A stretch of 13,927 nt of DNA from JBAYST01 sp041676005 (GTDB lineage: Bacteria > Bacillota_I > Bacilli_A > RFN20 > CAG-826): contig JBAYST010000023.1 in the NCBI GenBank assembly GCA_041676005.1, positions 1-13,927 of the forward strand. The letters run 5' to 3'. The notes under the pieces were generated by a model. That model was not told where the DNA came from, made no database searches, and saw only the letters and a program-made list of their open reading frames with translations. The position numbers were made by a program, and so were the translations under genes. Positions 1 through 6,333 of this stretch are shown here, piece after piece (the stretch's first letter is position 1; every line of letters begins with the position of its first letter).

Positions 1-524
1 CCTCGATATGGAAATGCATCCACTTCATCAAAAATCAATAAATCAAAAAAGTTTTCAAACCGATATAGTTGATGTGCGGTCAAACAAATAATATCTCCAT
101 CTAACTTATTTGTGTGCCCCCCGTAAATCGCTACAATTTCATTTTTTGGAAATGTGTATTTGAACCGCGTCGCTATTTCGATTACCACTTCCCGTCGTGG
201 AGCTACGAATCCAATTTTTTTACCCTTATCAAGAGCGTAGTCTATCACTTTAAACATCAACTCAGTTTTCCCTGCACCTGTCACCGCGTTGACCAAAGTA
301 TCAACTCCATTTTTATAATTTTCTAAAATTTGTTCACTGATTCTAATCTGTTCATTTGTCAAATTATAAGTGAGATGAAGACTGCTCGCCTTGGGTGGCT
401 TTGCGCTCTCAATTTTTTGACCATTAAAATTGATGCACGCTCGACAATAAGGTTGCCCGTTTTTATATCCGATTTTATTAGGATCTTCGTTGCCACAATT
501 AGAGCATTTAAAGTGATCATCCAT
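1..524 (-). CDS. comFA: ComFA-type competence DNA helicase, 3'-truncated by window edge
   Basis: ComFA is a DEAD-box-type ATPase of the late competence (ComF) machinery that helps bring transforming single-stranded DNA into the cytoplasm. About 174 N-terminal residues are visible. A four-cysteine zinc site (Cys7, Cys10, Cys27, Cys30; C-x2-C-x16-C-x2-C) comes first, then a Walker A motif TGAGKTEL (about 82-89), a TAHQLYRF stretch (149-156) and the Walker B/DEAD motif DEVDAFPYR (166-174). The zinc finger, GAGKTE and DEVDAFP together are typical of ComFA. The gene runs off the left edge. It follows rpiB by 78 nt in the same direction. The start is uncertain: ATG at 524 is the first in-frame ATG but has no Shine-Dalgarno sequence and leaves only six residues before the zinc finger, whereas family members usually have a longer N-terminus. 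The frame stays open up to the rpiB stop. PriA-like helicases are less likely because of DEVDAFP. Confidence 0.88.
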   Translation of the reverse strand, partial: MDDHFKCSNCGNEDPNKIGYKNGQPYCRACINFNGQKIESAKPPKASSLHLTYNLTNEQIRISEQILENYKNGVDTLVNAVTGAGKTELMFKVIDYALDKGKKIGFVAPRREVVIEIATRFKYTFPKNEIVAIYGGHTNKLDGDIICLTAHQLYRFENFFDLLIFDEVDAFPYR

Positions 525-602
525 GCTACATATAGCATTATTTTTAGAAAAATAAAAACTCCATTCCCTAAAGAACAGAGTTTTATGAATTGTCGAGTAT
601 TG

Positions 603-1058
603 TTAGCAGTCTAATTTATCTTCTTCAATCGAACAGAGCAAATCGACGCGCGTTGCATGCCGTCCGCCATCAAATTGTGTATTTAAGAAAATATCTAATC
701 GTCTTTCACAATCTTCATAGTTCATTCTATTTTGACCAAAGGCTATTACGTTTGCGTCATTATGAGCGCGGATTAAACGCGCCACTTCATCATCATAAGC
801 AATCCCGCATCTCACGCCACGAACTTTGTTCGCAGCGATTGAAATGCCAATTCCGGTCGAACAGACTACGATTCCAAATTTGCATTCTCCACTTGCGACT
901 TTTTTGCCAACTGCTGCGCCAAAATTAGGATAGTTCACTGAATCGTGTGTGTTTGTTCCAACATCAACTACTCCATAACCGATCATTTCAAGATGATCTT
1001 TCAATTTGTTTTTGTAATCCACTCCAGCGTGGTCGCTACCTACTGCAATTTTGTACAT
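603..1058 (-). CDS. rpiB: Ribose-5-phosphate isomerase B (RpiB/LacAB family)
   Basis: This 151-residue protein should interconvert ribose 5-phosphate and ribulose 5-phosphate in the non-oxidative pentose phosphate pathway, in the cytoplasm. The N-terminus carries the family motif GSDHAG (7-12). Cys66, in VVCSTGIGIS, is the expected catalytic base, and His99 in RAHNDANVI matches the ring-opening histidine. FDGGRHATRV near the C-terminus is the usual sugar-phosphate isomerase ending. Length is normal. The start at 1058 is chosen because a strong GGAGG lies 7 nt upstream and the product then begins MYKIAVGSDH as in homologues; a longer reading to 1133 would run into tsaC. The start codon shares one base with the tsaC stop (TAATG), so the two are probably translationally coupled. 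The residue after the catalytic Cys is Ser where Gly is usual. LacA/LacB galactose-6-phosphate isomerases are related, but the context has no lac genes. Confidence 0.93.
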   Translation of the reverse strand: MYKIAVGSDHAGVDYKNKLKDHLEMIGYGVVDVGTNTHDSVNYPNFGAAVGKKVASGECKFGIVVCSTGIGISIAANKVRGVRCGIAYDDEVARLIRAHNDANVIAFGQNRMNYEDCERRLDIFLNTQFDGGRHATRVDLLCSIEEDKLDC

Positions 1059-1657
1059 TATTTTTCCTCCAGTACTTTGTTTATTTCTAAGGAAGAAATA
1101 TCTCCTTCTCTTACAATTATAATTGTACCACATGTGTCAACTATAGTTGACGGTCTTTTATAACCCGATTCGCCTTCAATGTAAAAATCGACTTCTGAAC
1201 CGAAAATTTTCTTTGCTTCTATCGAGTTTAAAGCAGGTTTAGTTCCAGTTTTATTTGCACTAGGAACCAAAAGAGGTTTTTTTACTAATCTGATCAAGTT
1301 TCTAAGATCTTCTTGAGCGGGAATTCTAATCCCAATTTTTTCACTTTCGTGCGTGACCCATTTAGGCACAGTATTTTTGACCTTTAACAATAAAGTGATT
1401 GGCCCAGGCATAAACGCCTTTATCAATTTTTTAGATTGTTCATTTAATTCTGCGTATTTTTCAATTTCTTTAAGTTCTGCAACCATCATTGTGTAAGGTT
1501 TATCATCTGATCTCATTTTGATGGTGTTTAATTTTTTATATGTTTTTTCATTATCGAAGACAATTCCTAATCCAAAAACTGTTTCCGTCGGAAAAGCGAC
1601 GATGCCTCCGTCTTGTAAAATTTTTGCCGCTTGTCTTAAAACATCATTCTTGTTCAT
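1058..1657 (-). CDS. tsaC: L-threonylcarbamoyladenylate synthase, TsaC/YwlC/Sua5 family (single-domain form)
   Basis: This enzyme makes threonylcarbamoyl-AMP from threonine, bicarbonate and ATP, the first step of the universal t6A37 modification of ANN-decoding tRNAs. The 199-residue protein shows the YrdC fold signatures in order: FPTETVFGLG (22-31), KMR (47-49) and KPY (53-55) for ATP/carbonate binding, PGPITLLL (84-91), VPSANKTG (131-138) and STIVD (170-174). It ends soon after STIVD, so it lacks the C-terminal Sua5 domain found in the roughly 350-residue B. subtilis YwlC and resembles E. coli TsaC in length. The start at 1657 is supported by AGGA 9 nt upstream; it overlaps the 3' end of prmC by 14 nt. 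Its stop overlaps the rpiB start. The prfA-prmC-ywlC-rpiB order is shared in broad outline with Bacillus. Confidence 0.92.
   Translation of the reverse strand: MNKNDVLRQAAKILQDGGIVAFPTETVFGLGIVFDNEKTYKKLNTIKMRSDDKPYTMMVAELKEIEKYAELNEQSKKLIKAFMPGPITLLLKVKNTVPKWVTHESEKIGIRIPAQEDLRNLIRLVKKPLLVPSANKTGTKPALNSIEAKKIFGSEVDFYIEGESGYKRPSTIVDTCGTIIIVREGDISSLEINKVLEEK
1066..1070 (-). promoter_or_regulatory. Ribosome binding site deciding the rpiB start
   Basis: A perfect GGAGG lies 7 nt upstream of the ATG at 1058, inside the last codons of tsaC. It selects this ATG over the upstream in-frame one at 1133. Confidence 0.85.
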
Positions 1658-2501
1658 ACGTATCATTCCTAATATACAAAAACCTCGTTTTACCGTAAAT
1701 ATCTTTATGAAATTCATAATCGGCTAAAGGAAGGTATTTTTTAATCAAAAGAGTTAGAACTTCTTCCATGTTTTCACCAATTTCAAAGAAGAGCAAAATG
1801 ACTTTTTTCATCACTGCGTGAACGTTTTTAAATATCTCTTCATAATATTGGCTCGCAGGTTTTGCAAGTAAAGCCAGGTGTGGTTCATTTAAAAACACAT
1901 TATCATCGATCGTCGTTTCATCCTCAATATATGGAGGATTAGAGATAATGACATCTAACTTGATTTTTTCTTGTAGAAATGGAATTAACATGTTTCCTTC
2001 ATAAAAAGTGATTTTACTATCATTCTTAATCGCGTTTTCTTTAGCTACTGCTAAAACTTTAGGAGAAATATCAGAGGCAAAAACAGTGCTTTTGAATATT
2101 CTTTTATTTAAAAAAATAGCAATTGCTCCACTTCCAGTCCCGATATCGGCAATTTTTATTTCCCGCTGACCTAAATATTCTTTATTAATTATTTTTTCAG
2201 CAAATAAAACTAATTCTTCTGTTTCTGGTCGGGGAATCAAAACATCTGGTGTGACAATTAAATCTAATTCTAAAAATGGAGCATGGCCTAAAGCATATTG
2301 AATCGGAACCCCGGCCATCACTCTAGAAATTATCTCTTGGTAACGATCGAGGTCTTTTGCTTGTTCGTCAAAATGTTTTACTAACTCTGAAAACGAAGCA
2401 AATCCATTTATATCGAGTAAAATTAACTTTATCGCCGAATCGTTTAATTTCATCGGAACAAGCTTTTTTAATTCAAAATATAATTCACGGTTACTCGCCA
2501 T
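1644..2501 (-). CDS. prmC: Peptide chain release factor N5-glutamine methyltransferase
   Basis: PrmC uses S-adenosylmethionine to methylate the glutamine of the GGQ motif in RF1 and RF2, which speeds peptide release. The 285-residue protein has the usual N-terminal helical domain (1-80) with PIQYALGHAPFL (66-77), then IPRPETEELV (89-98), the SAM-binding DIGTGSGAIAI (119-129), acidic Asp144 in FASDIS at the end of the second strand, and the catalytic NPPY (188-191). All key motifs are present and length is normal. It starts 2 nt after the stop of prfA, its own substrate's gene, a classic pairing. Its stop codon is TGA, within the start region of tsaC, which indicates that TGA is read as stop here. 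The stretch after EPHLAL (206-211) lacks the usual Gly-rich turn of the family, a mild divergence. Confidence 0.95.
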   Translation of the reverse strand: MASNRELYFELKKLVPMKLNDSAIKLILLDINGFASFSELVKHFDEQAKDLDRYQEIISRVMAGVPIQYALGHAPFLELDLIVTPDVLIPRPETEELVLFAEKIINKEYLGQREIKIADIGTGSGAIAIFLNKRIFKSTVFASDISPKVLAVAKENAIKNDSKITFYEGNMLIPFLQEKIKLDVIISNPPYIEDETTIDDNVFLNEPHLALLAKPASQYYEEIFKNVHAVMKKVILLFFEIGENMEEVLTLLIKKYLPLADYEFHKDIYGKTRFLYIRNDTYEQE

Positions 2502-2503
2502 GG

Positions 2504-3574
2504 TTAGCCCACCATTTTCGATTGTTGATCATAGTGAATCAAAGCTTCGATTATCTCGTCTAATTCGCCTTCCATAATCCGGTCTAATTTTTGCACCGTA
2601 AACCCGATGCGATGATCAGTAACCCGATTTTGTGGATAATTATAGGTTCTGATTTTTTCGCTTCGTTCACCAGTCCCTATTTTTAGTTTTCTTTCGCTTC
2701 CTCTTTCTTCTTCTTGTCTCGTCAGAGCCTCAGCGTAGATTTTTGTTCTTAACATCTGCATCGCGATTTCACGATTTTGAATTTGGGATTTTTCAGTTTG
2801 GCACGTCACAACTGTTCCAGTTGGAACGTGAGTGATTCTCACCGCGGATTCGGTTTTATTGACGTTTTGTCCGCCTGCTCCTTGAGCGTGATAAGTATCA
2901 ACTTCTAAATCACTTGGGTTGATTTCAATATCGATTTCATCGGCTTCAGGCATGACTAAAACCGTGCTAGTCGAAGTGTGAATTCGACCACTGGCTTCTG
3001 TTTTAGGAACTCTTTGAACTCGGTGTGCCCCGCTTTCAAATTTTAACTTCGAATAGACCATATCTCCTTTAATCTTAAAAGAAATCAAAGAATACCCACC
3101 CGCTTCGCTAGGTGAAGAATTGAGGAGTTGGAGTTTCCAACCTTCGGTTTCGGCGTATTTAGAGTACATTCTGAAAAGATCTCCGGCAAAAATGTTTGCC
3201 TCGTCTCCGCCAACCGCACCTCTTATTTCAACGATGATGTTTTTGTCATCGTTAGGATCTTTTGGTAAAAGTAACTCCCTTAATTCAGCAATTATTTCAT
3301 CTCCGTGTTTGATGAGTCTTTTGTATTCTTCTTTACCCATCTCGGCGATTTCACTATCATTTTCATTGCTCATTTCAAGTGCTTGTTCTTTATCGATAAC
3401 TAATTTTTTATATTCTAAAAATTTTTCAACTTGTGGTTCCAAAATCGCTCGTTCTTTTGAAAGTGCCCGAAAACGAGAAATATCTTTTGTGATTCCTTCT
3501 TCAATTAATTGCGAATCAATTTCTGCAAGTCTAGCTTCTGCTACTTGCAATCTTTGGTACATGCTGACTTCCAT
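2504..3574 (-). CDS. prfA: Peptide chain release factor 1
   Basis: RF1 recognises UAA and UAG stop codons in the ribosomal A site and triggers hydrolysis of peptidyl-tRNA. The 356-residue protein has the coiled N-terminal domain 1 (about 1-105), the family signature EIRGAVGGDEA (116-126), the anticodon-like tripeptide region VPKTEASGRIHT (189-200; P190-K191-T192 at the PxT position) and the catalytic GGQ (234-236) in HAQGAGGQNVN. The PxT rather than SPF tripeptide distinguishes it from RF2. The start at 3574 has GGAGG only 4 nt upstream. A second ATG at 3562, giving MYQRLQ, would align better with some homologues but has 16 nt spacing. It is the first gene of the leftward operon, with its own promoter in the divergent region, and is followed by its modifying enzyme PrmC. 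Confidence 0.97.
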   Translation of the reverse strand: MEVSMYQRLQVAEARLAEIDSQLIEEGITKDISRFRALSKERAILEPQVEKFLEYKKLVIDKEQALEMSNENDSEIAEMGKEEYKRLIKHGDEIIAELRELLLPKDPNDDKNIIVEIRGAVGGDEANIFAGDLFRMYSKYAETEGWKLQLLNSSPSEAGGYSLISFKIKGDMVYSKLKFESGAHRVQRVPKTEASGRIHTSTSTVLVMPEADEIDIEINPSDLEVDTYHAQGAGGQNVNKTESAVRITHVPTGTVVTCQTEKSQIQNREIAMQMLRTKIYAEALTRQEEERGSERKLKIGTGERSEKIRTYNYPQNRVTDHRIGFTVQKLDRIMEGELDEIIEALIHYDQQSKMVG

Positions 3575-3578
3575 TTTT

Positions 3579-3583
3579 CCTCC
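3579..3583 (-). promoter_or_regulatory. prfA ribosome binding site
   Basis: GGAGG lies 4 nt upstream of ATG 3574 and 16 nt upstream of ATG 3562. The spacing is short for the first and long for the second. This favours 3574 but leaves the start slightly open. Confidence 0.75.
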
Positions 3584-3618
3584 GTTGAAACCGGTTTGTA
3601 TTTTAACATATCGCCAGA

Positions 3619-3647
3619 ATTATAAAAAGAGGATTGTTTTTTCTTAA
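3619..3647 (-). promoter_or_regulatory. Predicted sigma-A promoter of the prfA operon
   Basis: On the minus strand, a -35 TTAAGA (3647-3642; 4 of 6 consensus bases) is followed by a 17-bp spacer and a perfect -10 TATAAT (3624-3619). Transcription would start near 3612, giving a leader of about 38 nt that contains the GGAGG. The -35 element overlaps the edge of the 16-bp palindrome at 3644-3659. Confidence 0.7.
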
Positions 3648-3659
3648 TATTAATATTAA
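3644..3659. repeat. 16-bp perfect AT palindrome between divergent promoters
   Basis: TTAATATTAATATTAA is its own reverse complement and also consists of tandem TTAATA units (continuing into TTAATT). It lies between the prfA and dnaX promoters and touches the prfA -35 box. It could serve as an AT-rich UP element for both promoters or as an operator. In AT-rich intergenic DNA, a chance origin is also possible. Confidence 0.6.
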
Positions 3660-3662
3660 TTA

Positions 3663-3691
3663 TTCAAGACCTATCATGTTTTGTGTATAAT
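3663..3691 (+). promoter_or_regulatory. Predicted sigma-A promoter of the dnaX operon
   Basis: A perfect -10 TATAAT (3686-3691) has a weak -35 candidate TTCAAG (3663-3668) at 17 bp. The -10 ends only 17 bp before the dnaX ATG, so the leader would be about 11 nt (start near 3698). That barely includes the AAGG (3697-3700) that lies 8 nt before the ATG. Confidence 0.6.
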
Positions 3692-3708
3692 CTAATAAGG
3701 TAACCAAT

Positions 3709-5412
3709 ATGTCTTATAAAGCACTCTATCGAACATATCGACCGGCAACTTTTGAAGAAGTGTCAGGTCAAGAACACATTGTAAAAACATTGAAAAATGC
3801 ACTGGAAAGCAAAAAAATTGCACATGCTTATCTTTTTGCAGGTCCTCGTGGAACTGGAAAAACGACGATGGCAAAACTTTTTGCAAAAGCTTTAAACTGC
3901 GATGAAGGTGTCGGAAAACAATGCAATAAATGTAAAAACTGTTTGGCAATCAACGAAGGAAATCATCCTGATGTAATTGAAATTGACGCAGCTTCCAACA
4001 ATGGGATTGAAGAAGTTAGAGACCTGATTGACAAAGTCAAATACTCGACGATTTTAGGACAATACAAGGTTTATATCATCGACGAGGTCCATATGATGAC
4101 TCCGGGGGCTTTTAATGCTTTACTCAAAACTTTAGAAGAACCACCCGCAAATGTCATTTTCATTTTAGCGACTACAGAGCCGCATAAAATCCTCCCGACA
4201 ATCTTATCGCGTTGTCAAAGATATGATTTTGCGAAACTTCGCGATCATGAGATAAGAGACCGCTTACGGCTCGTCTTAGAAAAAGAAAACATCACTTATG
4301 ACGAAGATGCTGCAAATCTGATCGTCTCTTTAAGTGACGGAGGAATGCGCGATGCTCTTTCAATCCTCGATCAGGTTTTAGCATATTCGGGTAACAATCT
4401 TTCAAGCCAAGACATCCTCTCGATTTTTTCTTTAGAAAGCAAACAAGAAAAAGTTCAGCTTTTAAAATTGACCGCTAAAGGAGAAACCGGTGAAGTTTTA
4501 AAAAGGATAAAAAGATATATTGAAAAGGGAACTGACATCAAACGCCTTACGAGTGACCTTTTGCTCATTTTAAAAGATGTTTTAATCTACAAAACCACTC
4601 GCTCTTTTGAATATTTAGAAACTATCGATGAAAGTGATGCTCAAGATCTTTCAAAATTACTCGAAATCACAAAATGCAACGCTTATATCGATAAATTGAT
4701 GGAAGCTGAAAAAGATTATAAAAATGTTCCTTCGATCAATCCACTTTTTGAAATCACGATTTTAAAAATGACAAGCATGGTCGACAAGTCAGTTCAATCA
4801 AAGGAAAGAGAAATCATTCGTGAAAAAGTGGCGAACACAAAATTTAAGGAAGAAGCCGAACCTTCTCACAAAGAAGAAAGCCCGCTTATCGAAAAAGAAG
4901 AACCAAAAAAAGAAAGAGAAATTGTACCTTCACTTTTTGATGTCGTCTACGACGAAAGCAAAGTCAATTCATCCTTGCTAGTGCCAAAACATGTCAAAAT
5001 CGAAGATGGATTTTACGTTTTAAATGAGGAACAAATCATCGAAGTAATGGTGATGGCTAAAAAAGATATTAAAAATCAACTTTTAGATAATTGGGAGCAA
5101 CTCGCGACTTTAAATCTTCATCCAGAATTAGGAAAAAAAGTTTCTTTGCTGATCGACGCTCATCCTTTAGTCGCCACTAAAGACATTTTACTTATCGAAG
5201 AAGATTTACAAATTAAAAGTGATAAGGTCAATCAAATCGCTTCACAAGCGGAATTACAAAAGATCGTCCAACTTGTTTTTAAAAAGCGGATGTTTGTCTT
5301 TGCTTTGACGAGAAGAGAATCAGTTAATTTACAACAAAAATTTATCAATTTGAAACAAGTCGGAAAATTACCGAAATTAGAATCGATAAATCTTGAATTT
5401 GAAGGAAGGTAG
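3709..5412 (+). CDS. dnaX: DNA polymerase III subunit gamma/tau (clamp loader ATPase)
   Basis: DnaX is the ATPase of the clamp loader, which opens the sliding clamp and sets it on primed DNA; the long tau form also links polymerase and helicase. The 567-residue protein begins with the family opening YRTYRP (7-12), then Walker A GPRGTGKT (45-52), four zinc ligands Cys64, Cys72, Cys75 and Cys78, the DEVH box (125-128), the SRC arginine-finger motif (167-169) and sensor 2 near GGMRDALS (211-218). Domain III runs to about 360, then a charged Lys/Glu linker (about 364-405), then a tau-type C-terminal domain. Length is close to B. subtilis DnaX. The linker contains an in-frame A AAA AAA heptamer (4905-4911) that could give a gamma-like short product; see the separate entry. 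It leads the rightward operon and is followed 10 nt later by ebfC, as in most bacteria. Confidence 0.97.
   Translation: MSYKALYRTYRPATFEEVSGQEHIVKTLKNALESKKIAHAYLFAGPRGTGKTTMAKLFAKALNCDEGVGKQCNKCKNCLAINEGNHPDVIEIDAASNNGIEEVRDLIDKVKYSTILGQYKVYIIDEVHMMTPGAFNALLKTLEEPPANVIFILATTEPHKILPTILSRCQRYDFAKLRDHEIRDRLRLVLEKENITYDEDAANLIVSLSDGGMRDALSILDQVLAYSGNNLSSQDILSIFSLESKQEKVQLLKLTAKGETGEVLKRIKRYIEKGTDIKRLTSDLLLILKDVLIYKTTRSFEYLETIDESDAQDLSKLLEITKCNAYIDKLMEAEKDYKNVPSINPLFEITILKMTSMVDKSVQSKEREIIREKVANTKFKEEAEPSHKEESPLIEKEEPKKEREIVPSLFDVVYDESKVNSSLLVPKHVKIEDGFYVLNEEQIIEVMVMAKKDIKNQLLDNWEQLATLNLHPELGKKVSLLIDAHPLVATKDILLIEEDLQIKSDKVNQIASQAELQKIVQLVFKKRMFVFALTRRESVNLQQKFINLKQVGKLPKLESINLEFEGR
4905..4940 (+). 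other. Candidate -1 frameshift site in dnaX (slippery A AAA AAA plus nearby stop)
   Basis: Codons 399-401 read CCA AAA AAA, so bases 4905-4911 form a slippery heptamer in the correct phase (X XXY YYZ). A -1 slip would add nine codons and meet TGA at 4938-4940, giving a product of about 410 residues with domains I-III but no tau C-terminus. E. coli makes gamma this way at a similar domain boundary. I see no strong upstream Shine-Dalgarno-like stimulator. The nearest hairpin (TCGTC-TAC-GACGA, 4942-4954) starts about 30 nt downstream, farther than usual. Function is therefore inferred only. Confidence 0.35.
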
Positions 5413-5422
5413 GAAATCAAAA

Positions 5423-5728
5423 ATGAATATGCAACAGATGCTGATGCAAGCACAAAAAATGCAAAGAGAATTAAAAAAAGCGAAAGATGAATTAGCCAAA
5501 AAAGAGTTTGCTCTTTCTAAAGGCGGAATGGTCACTGTGACAATTCTTGGAAGCAAAGAAATAAAATCAATCGAAGTCGAAGATGATGCTTTTGAAAAAG
5601 AAAATAAAGAACTAATCGAAGAGACAATTGTTCTTTGCATCAATGAATTGATGCTTCAAATCGAAAAAGCAGAGCATGCGATCAATGAAAGAATCACTGG
5701 GAGTTCTACAGGAGGCGGATTGTTTTAA
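5423..5728 (+). CDS. ebfC: YbaB/EbfC family nucleoid-associated protein
   Basis: EbfC/YbaB proteins are small dimeric DNA-binding proteins associated with the nucleoid. The 101-residue protein begins MNMQQMLMQAQKMQ, the typical N-terminal helix, followed by a charged helix (about 15-30), a beta region with GGMVTVTILG (34-43) and IKSIEVED (47-54), and C-terminal helices ending in a Gly-rich tail (SSTGGGLF). Length is normal. The start at 5423 is supported by AGGA 8 nt upstream; an in-frame TTG at 5393 would overlap dnaX and add ten residues without homology. The gene sits between dnaX and recR as in most bacteria, 10 nt after dnaX, and its stop overlaps the recR start by one base (TAATG). The function inside the operon is thought to relate to replication or repair but is not settled. 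Confidence 0.93.
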   Translation: MNMQQMLMQAQKMQRELKKAKDELAKKEFALSKGGMVTVTILGSKEIKSIEVEDDAFEKENKELIEETIVLCINELMLQIEKAEHAINERITGSSTGGGLF

Positions 5729-6324
5729 TGGAAAATCTTAAATCGTTGACACGGCTTATCGATTCTTTAACAAAACTCCCCTCGGTTGGTAAAAAATCTG
5801 CAGAGCGGATGGCTTATGCAATGCTTGAAATGGATGAAGAGGATTTGAAGGAATTTTCTAATGCTGTCAAAGATTTAAAAGCAAAAATCACGCGTTGTCC
5901 AATCTGCGGCAATTATACGGAAAGTGATTTATGTTCAATTTGTAAAGATGACACAAGAGATGAAAGTCTCATCATGGTCGTCTCTTATCCAAAGGATATC
6001 ATCGCCATTGAAAAATCAGAGTCATTTCATGGAAAATATCATGTTTTAGGGGGAATCATTTCTCCAAGCAAAGGTAAAACGATTGAAGAACTTAATATCG
6101 CAAGCCTGATCAAGCGAATTGAAAGTGGGAACGTCAAAGAAATAATTTTAGCGACAAATCCAAACGTCGATGGTGAAACCACTGCTCTATATTTAGCCCG
6201 TAAACTAGAGCCTTATGGACTAAATGTAACGCGTTTAGCATATGGTCTACCAATCGGCGGTGTTCTTGACTACGCTGATGCTTTAACACTTTCAAAAGCA
6301 CTTGAAGGAAGAAGGAAGATTTAG
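5728..6324 (+). CDS. recR: Recombination mediator protein RecR
   Basis: RecR acts with RecO (and RecF) to load RecA on single-stranded DNA coated by SSB during gap repair. The 198-residue protein has the N-terminal helix-hairpin-helix (LPSVGKKSAERMA, 17-29), a C4 zinc finger (Cys57, Cys60, Cys69, Cys72), then the Toprim domain from about 80, with SLIMVVSYPKDIIAIE (80-95), YHVLGG near 104-109 and EIILATNPNVDGE. The C-terminus GLPIGGVLDYADALTLSKAL is the usual Walker-B-like end segment. Length matches the family. It starts on the A of the ebfC stop (TAATG), showing translational coupling, and is followed 9 nt later by tmk. In B. subtilis recR and tmk are separated by several genes; here they are adjacent, as in more compact genomes. 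Confidence 0.97.
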   Translation: MENLKSLTRLIDSLTKLPSVGKKSAERMAYAMLEMDEEDLKEFSNAVKDLKAKITRCPICGNYTESDLCSICKDDTRDESLIMVVSYPKDIIAIEKSESFHGKYHVLGGIISPSKGKTIEELNIASLIKRIESGNVKEIILATNPNVDGETTALYLARKLEPYGLNVTRLAYGLPIGGVLDYADALTLSKALEGRRKI

Positions 6325-6327
6325 GAG
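6323..6327 (+). promoter_or_regulatory. tmk ribosome binding site overlapping the recR stop
   Basis: AGGAG at 6323-6327 overlaps the recR TAG stop (6322-6324) and lies 6 nt before the tmk ATG at 6334. It fixes the tmk start and suggests that ribosomes finishing recR can feed tmk. Confidence 0.8.
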
Positions 6328-6333
6328 TTTTTT

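Noticed and set aside
525..602. Possible terminator, promoter or small RNA between rpiB and comFA
   Set aside because: No stable inverted repeat with a T-run and no paired -35/-10 boxes could be found in this AT-rich 78-nt spacer.
114..928. Three plus-strand open frames at 114-326, 330-614 and 590-928
   Set aside because: They run antisense to comFA and rpiB, resemble no family I know, and lack ribosome binding sites. They are shadows of the real genes.
1644..1646. TGA possibly read as tryptophan (mycoplasma-type code)
   Set aside because: TGA ends prmC and rsmI at the expected family lengths, the rsmI TGA is inside a terminator, and all Trp residues checked use TGG.
3120..3647. 175-codon plus-strand open frame opposite prfA
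   Set aside because: Antisense to the strongly conserved RF1 coding sequence, Ser-rich low-complexity translation, and no Shine-Dalgarno site.
4942..4954. Small hairpin (5-bp stem, TCGTC/GACGA) after the dnaX slippery site, considered as a frameshift stimulator
   Set aside because: It begins about 30 nt after the heptamer, whereas stimulators normally lie about 5-9 nt away, and the stem is short. Not claimed as part of the signal.
5133..5139. Second in-frame A AAA AAA heptamer in dnaX (-1 stop TAA at 5178-5180)
   Set aside because: It falls inside the tau C-terminal domain rather than at a domain boundary, and such heptamers are frequent in Lys-rich genes here (also holB 7213-7219). No reason to call it functional.
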